A stretch of DNA of 64,000 nucleotides. Source: an uncultured Christensenella sp. Its GTDB lineage: Bacteria; Bacillota; Clostridia; Christensenellales; Borkfalkiaceae. The notes under the pieces are model-generated. The model made no database searches, had not been told where the DNA came from, and saw nothing but the letters and a program-made list of their open reading frames with translations. Shown one piece after another: positions 7,012-15,347 of the stretch (positions are counted from its first letter, which is position 1; every line of letters begins with the position of its first letter). Made by a program: the position numbers and the translations under genes. The stretch covers positions 794,840 through 858,839 of the forward strand of contig CAJUER010000001.1 in NCBI GenBank assembly GCA_910585705.1, written 5' to 3'.

Positions 7012-9823
7012 CTTTGTCCAAGTTAATTTCCCTGTCGTGTACGATTGTTTTTAAAGAAGTCTGCAATAACGGTATTAATATCGGAAAATCATTATCTTGA
7101 TTTTTCCAAATATGCTTTGTTAACCCTTCATTTAACTTATCGGCGAGATAATACATATCTTCAGGTTTTTCATAGACTGTTATATCTATTGACGACGGTA
7201 CGTCTCCCCTGTCAACCTCTATTAACTCATCCGTCAATTTATCGCTCTTTAAACAATGAAAATTAGTAATTTCAGAATTCGTAACTTCCTTAAACACTTT
7301 TTCAATTAAATTTCCCGAATAATAAAAATTACTTATCTTACTGTTTCTCAAAACCATTATTACCGAGAGCGGTACGTTTTTATTATACATTGGTTCGTTT
7401 AAAAATTTATTTTGCGAATAACAATTTAAAATTTCCGAATATGATGACGCATATATGAAAGTCGCACTTGAATAACGGATATCAATATCACTATCAGAGT
7501 AGCACTGTTCAACAATACAATGACCTAACATCCATCCGAATCCGCCGCCTCGAGCTGCGTAAATGCTACCGGAACTGTAGCAATTAATAAAGTTAATACG
7601 TGAGACATTATAAGCAAATCCCCATCCGGCTGAACCACCATTCATCACACACGTTGCATGACAATTGCGTATTGTACAATTTTGCCCGCTAAATTCATTT
7701 ATGAAACCAGCCGCCGTACTTGTATGCTGTATTTCATTTTCCACTATGCAGTTTTCAATAAGCAGCTCACCGTAAGAACGACCTTTATAAATAAAACCGC
7801 CCGCATCTCCACTTGTAACATTGCCGTAAACAGAGCTGTTGATTACTTGTAAAGAAGTATTTTTATTTACTTCCAAATACCCGATGAATCCTCCGGCATT
7901 ACAGGAACTGTTATTATCTGTTATTAAAATATTGGTTTGACTATTTATAATTTTAAATTCATTTATAATTTCAGTTTCGGTAATAACTCGAAATTCTGTG
8001 AAATAGTCACCAATTAATCCGCCGACATAAATATCATAACTTGAATCTGTAATATTTATTTTGCCCTGCGTTTCGCAATTTATTATGTTCGCCGAATCGC
8101 ATTTGCCTATCATACCGCCGAAATAACTATAAGAGCGAGCATTTTTTATATTTAATTGTACGTCGCAACTGCAATCCGCTACAATTCCGTAATCAAATCC
8201 AATAAGTCCGCCGACTGTTATGCCGAGATCGTTCGGACCGTTGACAACTACTATTTTCCCGCTTGCGGTAACATTTTTGACGCTGCCACGAACCTCTCCC
8301 GCGAGAATGCCGACGTAATATTTATTAAACTTATTCGTTATGTCATAATCGGTATTATTTATCTCAGCGTTAACTAAATTTAAATCGCTGACGGTTCCGC
8401 CGTTTATTACACCGAACAACGACGGATAATTCAAATCGGTTTTAACCGTCAGATTATAAATTGTATGCCCGCCGCCGTTAAAATTACCACTGAAATAAGG
8501 AAGATAGTAAAATATAGGCTCGTGTGAAACGCCGTTAAGGTCTAAATCGTTTATCAGCTTATAATCCGATTGGGGATAATAACGCATATTGTTTAATTGC
8601 GTATGGTTTGCAATGGTATACGGATTCATCTGCGTGCCATTGCCGCCTTCGAATAGAAATTCAAATTCGGCAGTTAAGGTTATATCCGAAAGTGCAAGCC
8701 AGCGCAATGTCGGATATTCGTATCCGTTCGACCACTTTACAAACCTATAACCTGTTTGCGGGACGGCAACAACTTCTTCGCTTAATTCTGCATATTTTAC
8801 TTGCTGTTGCGCTTTTCCTTCTATCGTTCCGCCCACACCCGCCGTGAAGGTTATGCTGTATTTTATCTTTTCAAATATTGCCGTAACGGTTTTGTCAGAC
8901 GAAATATTTTTATCCTGACGATAGGACGTTCTTATTCCGTCGGACCAAGCTACAAATTTATAACCGGTATATGGTCTTGCCGTAACCTTTGTGCTGTTTT
9001 CCCTGTATGCAACCGTTTGAGTTGCATTCCCATCAATTATTCCGTTCCCGTCCGTCTCATATTTTACCGTAAAGACCGATTTTTCAAAAATTGCCTTAAC
9101 CGTTTTGTCTGCGGTAATATTTTTATCAATTCTTTCCGCCGTATTAACGCCGTCAGACCATTCTACAAATCTATAACCGTCAAAAGGAATCGCCTTTACC
9201 GTTTCCCCGTCAGCATTAATATCTACCTTTTGGATGCATTTGCCGCTTATCGCACCATTCTCGTCCGCCTCATACTTTAAAGTGTAACTTATCTTTTCAA
9301 AAATAGCCTTAACGGATAAATCGTTAGTAATGTTTTTATCAATTCTTTCCGCCGTATTAACGCCGTCAGACCATTTTACAAATCTATAACCGTCAAAAGG
9401 AATCGCCTTTACCGTTTCCCCGTCAGCATTAATATCTACCTTTTGGATGCATTTGCCGCTTATCGCACCATTCTCGTCCGCCTCATACTTTAAAGTGTAA
9501 CTTATCTTTTCAAAAATAGCCTTAACGGATAAATCGCTAGTAATGTTTTTATCAATTCTTTCCGCCGTATTAACGCCGTCAGACCATTCTACAAATTTAT
9601 AGCCGTTATTCGGAACGGCAGTTACCGCCGAACAGTCTTCTCCCTCAACTACGGTTTGAGCTGCTTCTCCTATAATAACGCCGTTTCCGTCCGAAAGATA
9701 TGTTATATTATAATTTTTTTTATCATAAATTTCCGTACATGCGACAAGTACGGTTAACAATGCCGCCGTTATTATTAACAGTAAAGTTACAGAAATAAAT
9801 TTAATCTTTTTCATATTGTTCAT
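6992..9823 (-). CDS. surface lipoprotein with five InlB-type B repeats and a GLUG-like beta-helix
   Basis: 943 residues. A lipoprotein signal (hydrophobic 10-27, lipobox LVAC with Cys29) is followed by five divergent B repeats, each ending GY(K/R)FVEWSDG-like. Repeats 2 and 3 are nearly identical. From about residue 395 a long GLUG-like region (GNFNGGGHTIYNLTV, SLFGVI, GGLIG, GGMIGKC) forms a right-handed beta-helix or adhesin-type stack. No catalytic motif is seen, so adhesion or glycan binding is inferred. A sigma-A promoter lies at 9880-9908. The C-terminus ends oddly (DKGAACRC) and appears frameshifted into the ORF at 6646-7011. Confidence 0.75.
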   Translation of the reverse strand: MNNMKKIKFISVTLLLIITAALLTVLVACTEIYDKKNYNITYLSDGNGVIIGEAAQTVVEGEDCSAVTAVPNNGYKFVEWSDGVNTAERIDKNITSDLSVKAIFEKISYTLKYEADENGAISGKCIQKVDINADGETVKAIPFDGYRFVKWSDGVNTAERIDKNITNDLSVKAIFEKISYTLKYEADENGAISGKCIQKVDINADGETVKAIPFDGYRFVEWSDGVNTAERIDKNITADKTVKAIFEKSVFTVKYETDGNGIIDGNATQTVAYRENSTKVTARPYTGYKFVAWSDGIRTSYRQDKNISSDKTVTAIFEKIKYSITFTAGVGGTIEGKAQQQVKYAELSEEVVAVPQTGYRFVKWSNGYEYPTLRWLALSDITLTAEFEFLFEGGNGTQMNPYTIANHTQLNNMRYYPQSDYKLINDLDLNGVSHEPIFYYLPYFSGNFNGGGHTIYNLTVKTDLNYPSLFGVINGGTVSDLNLVNAEINNTDYDITNKFNKYYVGILAGEVRGSVKNVTASGKIVVVNGPNDLGITVGGLIGFDYGIVADCSCDVQLNIKNARSYSYFGGMIGKCDSANIINCETQGKINITDSSYDIYVGGLIGDYFTEFRVITETEIINEFKIINSQTNILITDNNSSCNAGGFIGYLEVNKNTSLQVINSSVYGNVTSGDAGGFIYKGRSYGELLIENCIVENEIQHTSTAAGFINEFSGQNCTIRNCHATCVMNGGSAGWGFAYNVSRINFINCYSSGSIYAARGGGFGWMLGHCIVEQCYSDSDIDIRYSSATFIYASSYSEILNCYSQNKFLNEPMYNKNVPLSVIMVLRNSKISNFYYSGNLIEKVFKEVTNSEITNFHCLKSDKLTDELIEVDRGDVPSSIDITVYEKPEDMYYLADKLNEGLTKHIWKNQDNDFPILIPLLQTSLKTIVHDREINLDKGAACRC
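9121..9546 (-). repeat. tandem 213-bp coding repeat
   Basis: Two adjacent 213-bp units (9121-9333 and 9334-9546) are almost identical over their full length, and a third partial match continues to about 9600. They encode 71-residue InlB-type B repeats. The near-identity implies recent duplication and potential for recombinational length change. Confidence 0.85.
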
Positions 9824-9879
9824 TTTAAATCTACATACATTTTTAGTAAAGTTTTACTTTTTTTTAATTTTACATTTTT

Positions 9880-9908
9880 ATTTTATATGAATTAGTAAAT
9901 TTTGTCAA
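9880..9908 (-). promoter_or_regulatory. sigma-A promoter of the surface lipoprotein gene
   Basis: On the minus strand TTGACA (9903-9908), 17 bases, then TAAAAT (9880-9885). It lies about 57 bp upstream of the lipoprotein ATG in an AT-rich leader. Confidence 0.8.
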
Positions 9909-9987
9909 TAGTATCACCAAAATCTTGTTATAACTGCCATGTAAATACCATTATTATAATATAGGTAATTAAATTCGCCAATCGAAC

Positions 9988-10019
9988 AAAAAATCGGCTT
10001 TATAAGAAGCCGATTTTTT
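9988..10019. terminator. terminator at the end of the sugar-use operon
   Basis: A 13-bp stem (9988-10000 with 10007-10019) containing AATCGGCTT and its complement, with A/T tracts on both sides so that it can work in both directions. It lies 31 bp beyond the stop of the ABC ATPase gene. Confidence 0.8.
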
Positions 10020-10050
10020 ATTGTTATGCAAAGAAAATTATAAAAAAATA

Positions 10051-11985
10051 TTAAACGAGCCTTATATCGAAATCCTTATCGTAGATACTGACGCCGTCCC
10101 AAATTATTTCTATTTTAACTGCGTCAAGAGGACAATCGGACGGTATCTGCGCAAAGACTTTGCCCGTCGCAATAGAACACTCCACAAACTTGTCTTTACC
10201 GTAATCGGCAATACGTTCTACGTTTGCGGTAATCCCCGATTGGGAAAGTTTAATTCCGTCAAGCCCCAACCGCAACTCGGTTAAGTCCCTGAAAATATTT
10301 TTACCGCCGCTCTTTAACATTTTTTCGGCTATATGCTCGGGAATTTCCGCAGTCTCCTCTCCGACCGTCAGGTAATAACGCAATTCTTTTACGTTCTTCA
10401 TCTTGCCGTTCACCTCGCGAGCGACGGCTATTTTCTTTTTAACAACCTTCCCTACCAAAGAATTGCAAAGCGGCATAGCCGTACGAACGGTTTCGCCGTC
10501 TTTCAACAACGAAACATATTTCAAATCCAGCGAAAGCGTGCAAACTTCCACTGACGCGGTCTTGCCTTTACGCTTAACGGTTTTTTCAACCGCCTCACCT
10601 TCCGACAGCGGCAAAAATAACGATTTACCTCCCGCATTCACTTCGGCAACTTTTACTCCGTTAACGTCTTCCTCGCCGCAGTAAACCGCGCTTATGCTAC
10701 CTCCGAATGAAAGTGCCTGACGCGGAAATCTAACCTCGTATTCCCCGTCTTCGCAAGAAAGTGCGGCAGGTAAAGCGAATTCCGTCCCCAAAACTTTTAA
10801 AACGTTGTTTTTTACAGTTCCGTTGACGCCGTAACTTTCGGGCAGACGCGGAGCTATCGTGTTTTCAGTTTCCGCGTCAAAGAGGTGCATATTTTTTAAA
10901 TCTATGGATATATCTATAATTTCATCCGGCTCATACTTTATTCCGGGAGGAGATTTTATAATAATTTTTGTCGGACTTTCGATTACTGCGTCTTCTGCGT
11001 TCAAAGCAAAGTCCGCATAAATCTGGCTTTCCACGCCCAAATCTTCAACGTATGAAACGCGGCATTTTGTTTTAAAAGGATATAACTTCGAATCAACGGA
11101 CACATGCTCGGAACGAATGCCTGCAATTATAGGCCTTTTACCGTCGAGATATATTTCGTCTACTTTTGAAAAGTATTTCAGCGGCGCCGAAAAATCAACG
11201 TTTGTATCGTCAAAAGCAACCCTTATGCCCGAGTCCGTTTTTTCAAGTTTAGCGTTGTAAAAATTCATTTGCGGCGTTCCTATAAAACCTGCCACAAATT
11301 TGTTGCAAGGATAATTATACAAATTAGAAGGCGAATCTATTTGCTGAATAAAACCGTCCTTCATCACAACAATACGCGTGCCCATCGTCATAGCTTCGAC
11401 CTGGTCGTGCGTTACATAAATAAAAGTTGTTTTCAGTTTTTTGTGCAGCTTTGAAATTTCCGCACGCATTGCGGTACGCAGCTTTGCGTCCAAGTTCGAA
11501 AGGGGTTCGTCAAGAAGAAAAACTTTCGGTTCTCTGACTATCGCCCTGCCGAGCGCGACGCGCTGTCTTTGTCCGCCAGACATTTCCTTAGGCTTCTTAT
11601 TCAAGTATTCGCTTATACCGAGTATTTCGGCGGCTTCCTTTACCTTTCTGTCTATTTCGTCTTTCGGCAATTTTCTAAGCCGCAGTCCGAACGCCATATT
11701 TTCGTATACCGACATATGCGGATACAGGGCATAGTTTTGAAAAACCATAGCTATGTCCCTGTCCTTTGCTTCCACATAGTTCATCACTTCGCCGCCTATG
11801 ATAAGCTCGCCGGCAGTTATATCCTCAAGCCCGGCAATCATTCTCAGCGTTGTGGATTTTCCGCAACCCGAAGGTCCTACAAACACTATAAATTCTTTAT
11901 CCTCGATTTCCATTGAAAAATCGTTTACGGCTTTATGTCCGTTAGGATATACCTTATAAATGTGATTCAGCTTTAATTCCGCCAT
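10051..11985 (-). CDS. sugar ABC transporter ATP-binding protein, MsmX/UgpC type, with enlarged C-terminus
   Basis: 644 residues. The N-terminal 370 are a standard CUT1 sugar ATPase: Walker A GPSGCGKST (37-45), signature MSGGQRQRVALGRA near 135, Walker B FLLDEPLSNLDA, and the TOBE-like regulatory region. Family members normally end near 360-380; here about 270 more residues follow that look like repeated beta-rich TOBE/OB modules (KVLGTEFALP, YYLTVGEETAEIP). It would power uptake through the two permeases encoded upstream. Last gene of the operon, 18 bp after nagA, ending at a terminator. The role of the extension is unknown. Confidence 0.9.
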   Translation of the reverse strand: MAELKLNHIYKVYPNGHKAVNDFSMEIEDKEFIVFVGPSGCGKSTTLRMIAGLEDITAGELIIGGEVMNYVEAKDRDIAMVFQNYALYPHMSVYENMAFGLRLRKLPKDEIDRKVKEAAEILGISEYLNKKPKEMSGGQRQRVALGRAIVREPKVFLLDEPLSNLDAKLRTAMRAEISKLHKKLKTTFIYVTHDQVEAMTMGTRIVVMKDGFIQQIDSPSNLYNYPCNKFVAGFIGTPQMNFYNAKLEKTDSGIRVAFDDTNVDFSAPLKYFSKVDEIYLDGKRPIIAGIRSEHVSVDSKLYPFKTKCRVSYVEDLGVESQIYADFALNAEDAVIESPTKIIIKSPPGIKYEPDEIIDISIDLKNMHLFDAETENTIAPRLPESYGVNGTVKNNVLKVLGTEFALPAALSCEDGEYEVRFPRQALSFGGSISAVYCGEEDVNGVKVAEVNAGGKSLFLPLSEGEAVEKTVKRKGKTASVEVCTLSLDLKYVSLLKDGETVRTAMPLCNSLVGKVVKKKIAVAREVNGKMKNVKELRYYLTVGEETAEIPEHIAEKMLKSGGKNIFRDLTELRLGLDGIKLSQSGITANVERIADYGKDKFVECSIATGKVFAQIPSDCPLDAVKIEIIWDGVSIYDKDFDIRLV

Positions 11986-12003
11986 ATTTCCTCCCGTAAA
12001 ATC

Positions 12004-13152
12004 TCAGCAATTTTTATAAATAATCCGACCGTCCCTAATAGTTAAAAGAACGTTGAACCGATCGTCCAAAACAGTAAAATCAGCGCGCTTGCCTACGGCA
12101 ATGCTGCCGTATTTATCCGCAATATGCAAATTTTTTGCAACGTTTAACGTTGCACAGTCAACCGCGTCGGCAAATTCAGCACCGCACTCAATCAAATTTT
12201 TAACAGCTTCGTTCATTTTTAAAACGCTGCCCGCAAGCGTGCCGTCTTCAAGCCTTGCCTGACTGTCCTTGACGATTACAGTTTGTCCGCCGAGTTCGCT
12301 TATCCCTTCGCCCATTCCCTTTGCGCGCATTGCGTCCGTAATCAGGACGAGCTTGCCGCGAGGTTTGTTTTTATAAAGCAAACTCATTGCAGGAACCGAA
12401 ACATGGATTTTATCGGCTATCAGTTCCGTATATAAACCGTCGCAGGTTAAAGCCGCACCGGCAACGCCGATATCGCGGTGATGAATCCCCGTCTGCGCGT
12501 TGAAGGTATGCGTCACGCTGCTTGCGCCGCAGTTTACCGCGCGCATAGCCGTTTGATAATCAGCCGACGTATGCCCGATTGAAACGGTTACTCCGTTTTC
12601 TTTAATGTAACTTATGAACTTGTCTGCCCCTTTCGATTCTGGCGCAACCGTAACCATTTTTATATTTCCGCCGCATGCGGAATTGAATTTTTCGAAAAGT
12701 TTTATATCCGGCGCAGAAATAAATTCTTCGGGCTGGGCGCCCGCTTGCGCGGAGGAGATAAAAGGACCTTCGAGATGTATGCCTAAAAGTCCGGCACCGT
12801 CGCCGCCGTCGGACATATATTGTTTTACGGCTTTTGCGGCGTTGAGAATATTTTCTTCGCTCTGCGTCATAGTCGTTGCGAGAAAACGCACAGTTCCCTC
12901 TTTTGCAAGAGTTTGCGCCATAACCGAAAGCGACTGCGCGCTTCCGTCCATAACGTCGGCGCCGCCAGCACCGTGAACGTGCTCGTCGATAAATCCTGGC
13001 AAAACCACAGCCCCGTCGGGTAGAGACAGAACTTCCGCGCTTCGGGGAACCTCACCGTTACCGACTGAAATTACGTCCCTGTCGAATACGATATTTCTTA
13101 TACACATACCGACACCGTTCAGGTATGTTTTTGCGTTTAAAAAACATTTCAT
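12004..13152 (-). CDS. nagA: N-acetylglucosamine-6-phosphate deacetylase
   Basis: 382 residues from the ATG at 13152 (MKCFLNAKTYLNGVG). The open frame extends 32 codons further into nagB but that part has no start signal. Amidohydrolase features: DEHVHGAGGADVMDG metal ligands, HLEGPF, GHTSADYQTAM, THTFNAQTGIHHRD, and LITDAM with the catalytic Asp. It removes acetate from GlcNAc-6-P to give glucosamine-6-P. Located 13 bp after nagB, and placed for coordinated GlcNAc-6-P use. Confidence 0.93.
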   Translation of the reverse strand: MKCFLNAKTYLNGVGMCIRNIVFDRDVISVGNGEVPRSAEVLSLPDGAVVLPGFIDEHVHGAGGADVMDGSAQSLSVMAQTLAKEGTVRFLATTMTQSEENILNAAKAVKQYMSDGGDGAGLLGIHLEGPFISSAQAGAQPEEFISAPDIKLFEKFNSACGGNIKMVTVAPESKGADKFISYIKENGVTVSIGHTSADYQTAMRAVNCGASSVTHTFNAQTGIHHRDIGVAGAALTCDGLYTELIADKIHVSVPAMSLLYKNKPRGKLVLITDAMRAKGMGEGISELGGQTVIVKDSQARLEDGTLAGSVLKMNEAVKNLIECGAEFADAVDCATLNVAKNLHIADKYGSIAVGKRADFTVLDDRFNVLLTIRDGRIIYKNC

Positions 13153-13165
13153 TGACTTATTCCGT

Positions 13166-13888
13166 TTACAATAACGACGCTGCGGCTTCGTCCAAAACCA
13201 AAACCGCGTCGTCGTGCCTTTGCAATATGCTTGCGGGGCAATTTTCACTTATCTGCCCTTTAACCGTATTATAAACTGCTTTCGCTTTGTTTGCACCGCT
13301 TACAAGCATAAGTATACGCTTCGCCGCCATAATTTCGGAAATACCCATTGTTATGGCGCGGCGGGGAACGTCTTCCGCGTTTGCAAAAAGACGCGAATTG
13401 TCTTTAACCGTACTTTCCGCAAGCTCAACGACGTGCGTTTTACTGTTAAACGAAGTTAAAGGCTCGTTAAAGCCGATATGTCCGTTACTGCCCAGACCGA
13501 GAAGCTGAATATCGCGCGGAAGACCGCAAAGAAGCGACGAATAACGCTTACATTCCTCTTCCGCATTATCCGAAGTACCGTTCGGGAGGTGCGTGTTTTT
13601 CAAATCCGCGTCAACAAGGTTAAAAAGATTTTCGCGCATAAAAGTTACATAGCTTTGCGTGCTTTCCTCTCCCAAACCTATGTACTCGTCAAGGTTTACC
13701 GTTTTAACGTTTTTGAACGATATTTCGCCGTTCTTGTACATTTTTACAAGCTCGGCATAAGTTCCTATGGCAGTGCTACCCGTCGCAAGTCCCAAAACCG
13801 CACAGGGATTATCCTTTATTGTCTGCGAAATTAAAAGCGCGCCTTTTCGGCTCATTTCCTCATAATCTTTTGTAATTAAAATTTTCAT
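13166..13888 (-). CDS. nagB: glucosamine-6-phosphate deaminase
   Basis: 240 residues, the usual length for the short Gram-positive NagB. Motifs: LGLATGSTAIGTY phosphate loop, VNLDEYIGL with catalytic Asp, LGLGSNGHIGFNEP. It converts glucosamine-6-P to fructose-6-P and ammonia. Its start overlaps the phosphohexomutase stop by 4 bp, indicating coupled translation, and nagA follows. Confidence 0.94.
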   Translation of the reverse strand: MKILITKDYEEMSRKGALLISQTIKDNPCAVLGLATGSTAIGTYAELVKMYKNGEISFKNVKTVNLDEYIGLGEESTQSYVTFMRENLFNLVDADLKNTHLPNGTSDNAEEECKRYSSLLCGLPRDIQLLGLGSNGHIGFNEPLTSFNSKTHVVELAESTVKDNSRLFANAEDVPRRAITMGISEIMAAKRILMLVSGANKAKAVYNTVKGQISENCPASILQRHDDAVLVLDEAAASLL

Positions 13889-15312
13889 ACTACTACCTTG
13901 TTAGATTCCGATGACCGTGAATTTATCAATTCTCTCAATTTTTCAACCGTTGCCGCACATTCTGCCGAATTCTCGCATTCCGCAAAAACCCTGAATACCG
14001 GCTCGGTACCCGATAAGCGAATCAACGCCCAGCAACCGTTTTCAAAATAATATTTTATATTTCTGTTACAGCATTCGTGTCTGAGTAACGGTTTGACGAA
14101 TCGAGGCGTGTGCGCCGAAAGAAATTCGATAAGTCCTTCTTCACTGTCAAAGCGTATTTCATCCTCTATACAGCAATAACCGTATTCCGCAAATTTTCTG
14201 ACTTCTTCCACTATTTCCGAAACGGGCTTTTTCATCGCCGCAACCATTTCTATAAACAACATGGAGCTGAACACGCTGTCTTTACCGTATATGTATCCGC
14301 GCACAGTAAGTCCGCCGCTGCTTTCGCCGCCTATGAGCGCGTCGTAGCGCTTTATTGCCGCAGAAATGTTTTTAAAGCCTACGTCCACCTCGTGGCATGC
14401 ATAGCCGAATTTTTCCGCAAGCTTATCCAAAATCATACTCGTAGCGCAGTTTTTAACCGCGTCGCCCTTCATATTGCGGTATTTGACAAGATAATAATAC
14501 AAACACGCCAAAATATCGTTGCTCGATACATAGTTGCCCTTTTCGTCTATAATACCCAATCTGTCGCTGTCGCTGTCCGTCGCCATTGCAAAGTCATAAG
14601 CGCCCGTCTTAACCTTCTCTTTCAAAGGCGACATTGCCTGTTCTGTGGGATTAGGCATTGTAAAACTGAAAAACGCGTCGTGCTCGGAGTGAAGAATGTC
14701 ATAATTTTTTATGCCGACCATTTTGAACATAGGCTCAACGCATCTTGCCCCTACGCCGCAAAGATTGTCGTACAAAATTCTTATACCCGAAAAATCGACG
14801 TCGCGGGATAAAAATCCGAAAACGTTTTCAAGATATTTTTGTTTATTGTCGTAGTCGCGCACAAGCCCCGAAGCTTTCGCTTCGTCAAGAGGCATATTTT
14901 TTACTTCACTTACCGTGTTTACGGTTTTTTCCAAAAGGTCGGTAAATTTAACGTCCGCGTCCATTCCGCCTGTTACAAAAATTTTAACGCCGTTAAAATA
15001 GTAAGGGTTATGGCTTGCGGTAATCATTATGCCGTAATCCAGCCCTTCGTCGCGCACGGCAGTCATAACTGCGGGCGTAGGCATCGGCTGGGTGTAAAGC
15101 AAGCAGCTTACCCCGTTGCCGGCAAGGGTTTCCGCGATCCACGCCGCAAAATAATCAGAGCCGAATCTGTGGTCGTATCCTACCGCCACGCTTTTTTTAC
15201 TGCCGGAATTTATAATTATGCGGCTTAAAGCCTGTGCGACGAGAGAAACGTTTTCTTTATTGAAATCGTCGCCGATTACACCGCGAAACCCACCGGTTCC
15301 GAATTTTATCAT
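13885..15312 (-). CDS. alpha-D-phosphohexomutase (phosphoglucomutase/phosphomannomutase family)
   Basis: 475 residues from MIKFGTGGFRG; AAGGAG six bases before the ATG at 15312 fixes the start six codons inside the open frame. The active-site serine is in ITASHNPYYFNG, the Mg loop is DSDSDRLG (usual DGDGDR varied), sugar loop GGESSGG, and phosphate loop RLSGTEPVFR. It interconverts hexose-1-P and hexose-6-P. Its placement immediately before nagB and nagA suggests a GlcNAc-1-P to GlcNAc-6-P step, or glucose-1-P from the GH94 phosphorylase. Substrate is not readable from sequence. Confidence 0.88.
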   Translation of the reverse strand: MIKFGTGGFRGVIGDDFNKENVSLVAQALSRIIINSGSKKSVAVGYDHRFGSDYFAAWIAETLAGNGVSCLLYTQPMPTPAVMTAVRDEGLDYGIMITASHNPYYFNGVKIFVTGGMDADVKFTDLLEKTVNTVSEVKNMPLDEAKASGLVRDYDNKQKYLENVFGFLSRDVDFSGIRILYDNLCGVGARCVEPMFKMVGIKNYDILHSEHDAFFSFTMPNPTEQAMSPLKEKVKTGAYDFAMATDSDSDRLGIIDEKGNYVSSNDILACLYYYLVKYRNMKGDAVKNCATSMILDKLAEKFGYACHEVDVGFKNISAAIKRYDALIGGESSGGLTVRGYIYGKDSVFSSMLFIEMVAAMKKPVSEIVEEVRKFAEYGYCCIEDEIRFDSEEGLIEFLSAHTPRFVKPLLRHECCNRNIKYYFENGCWALIRLSGTEPVFRVFAECENSAECAATVEKLRELINSRSSESNKVVV

Positions 15313-15347
15313 ACTATACTCCTTAAGCATTTTTCAAATGCGGGATA

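Noticed and set aside
13153..13248. N-terminal 32 extra codons of nagA
   Set aside because: They lie inside nagB and encode an atypical basic Trp/Arg-rich stretch; the ATG at 13152 matches the family start.
14110..14811. 233-codon plus-strand ORF opposite the phosphohexomutase gene
   Set aside because: No promoter or ribosome site; the opposite frame encodes a complete, well conserved enzyme.
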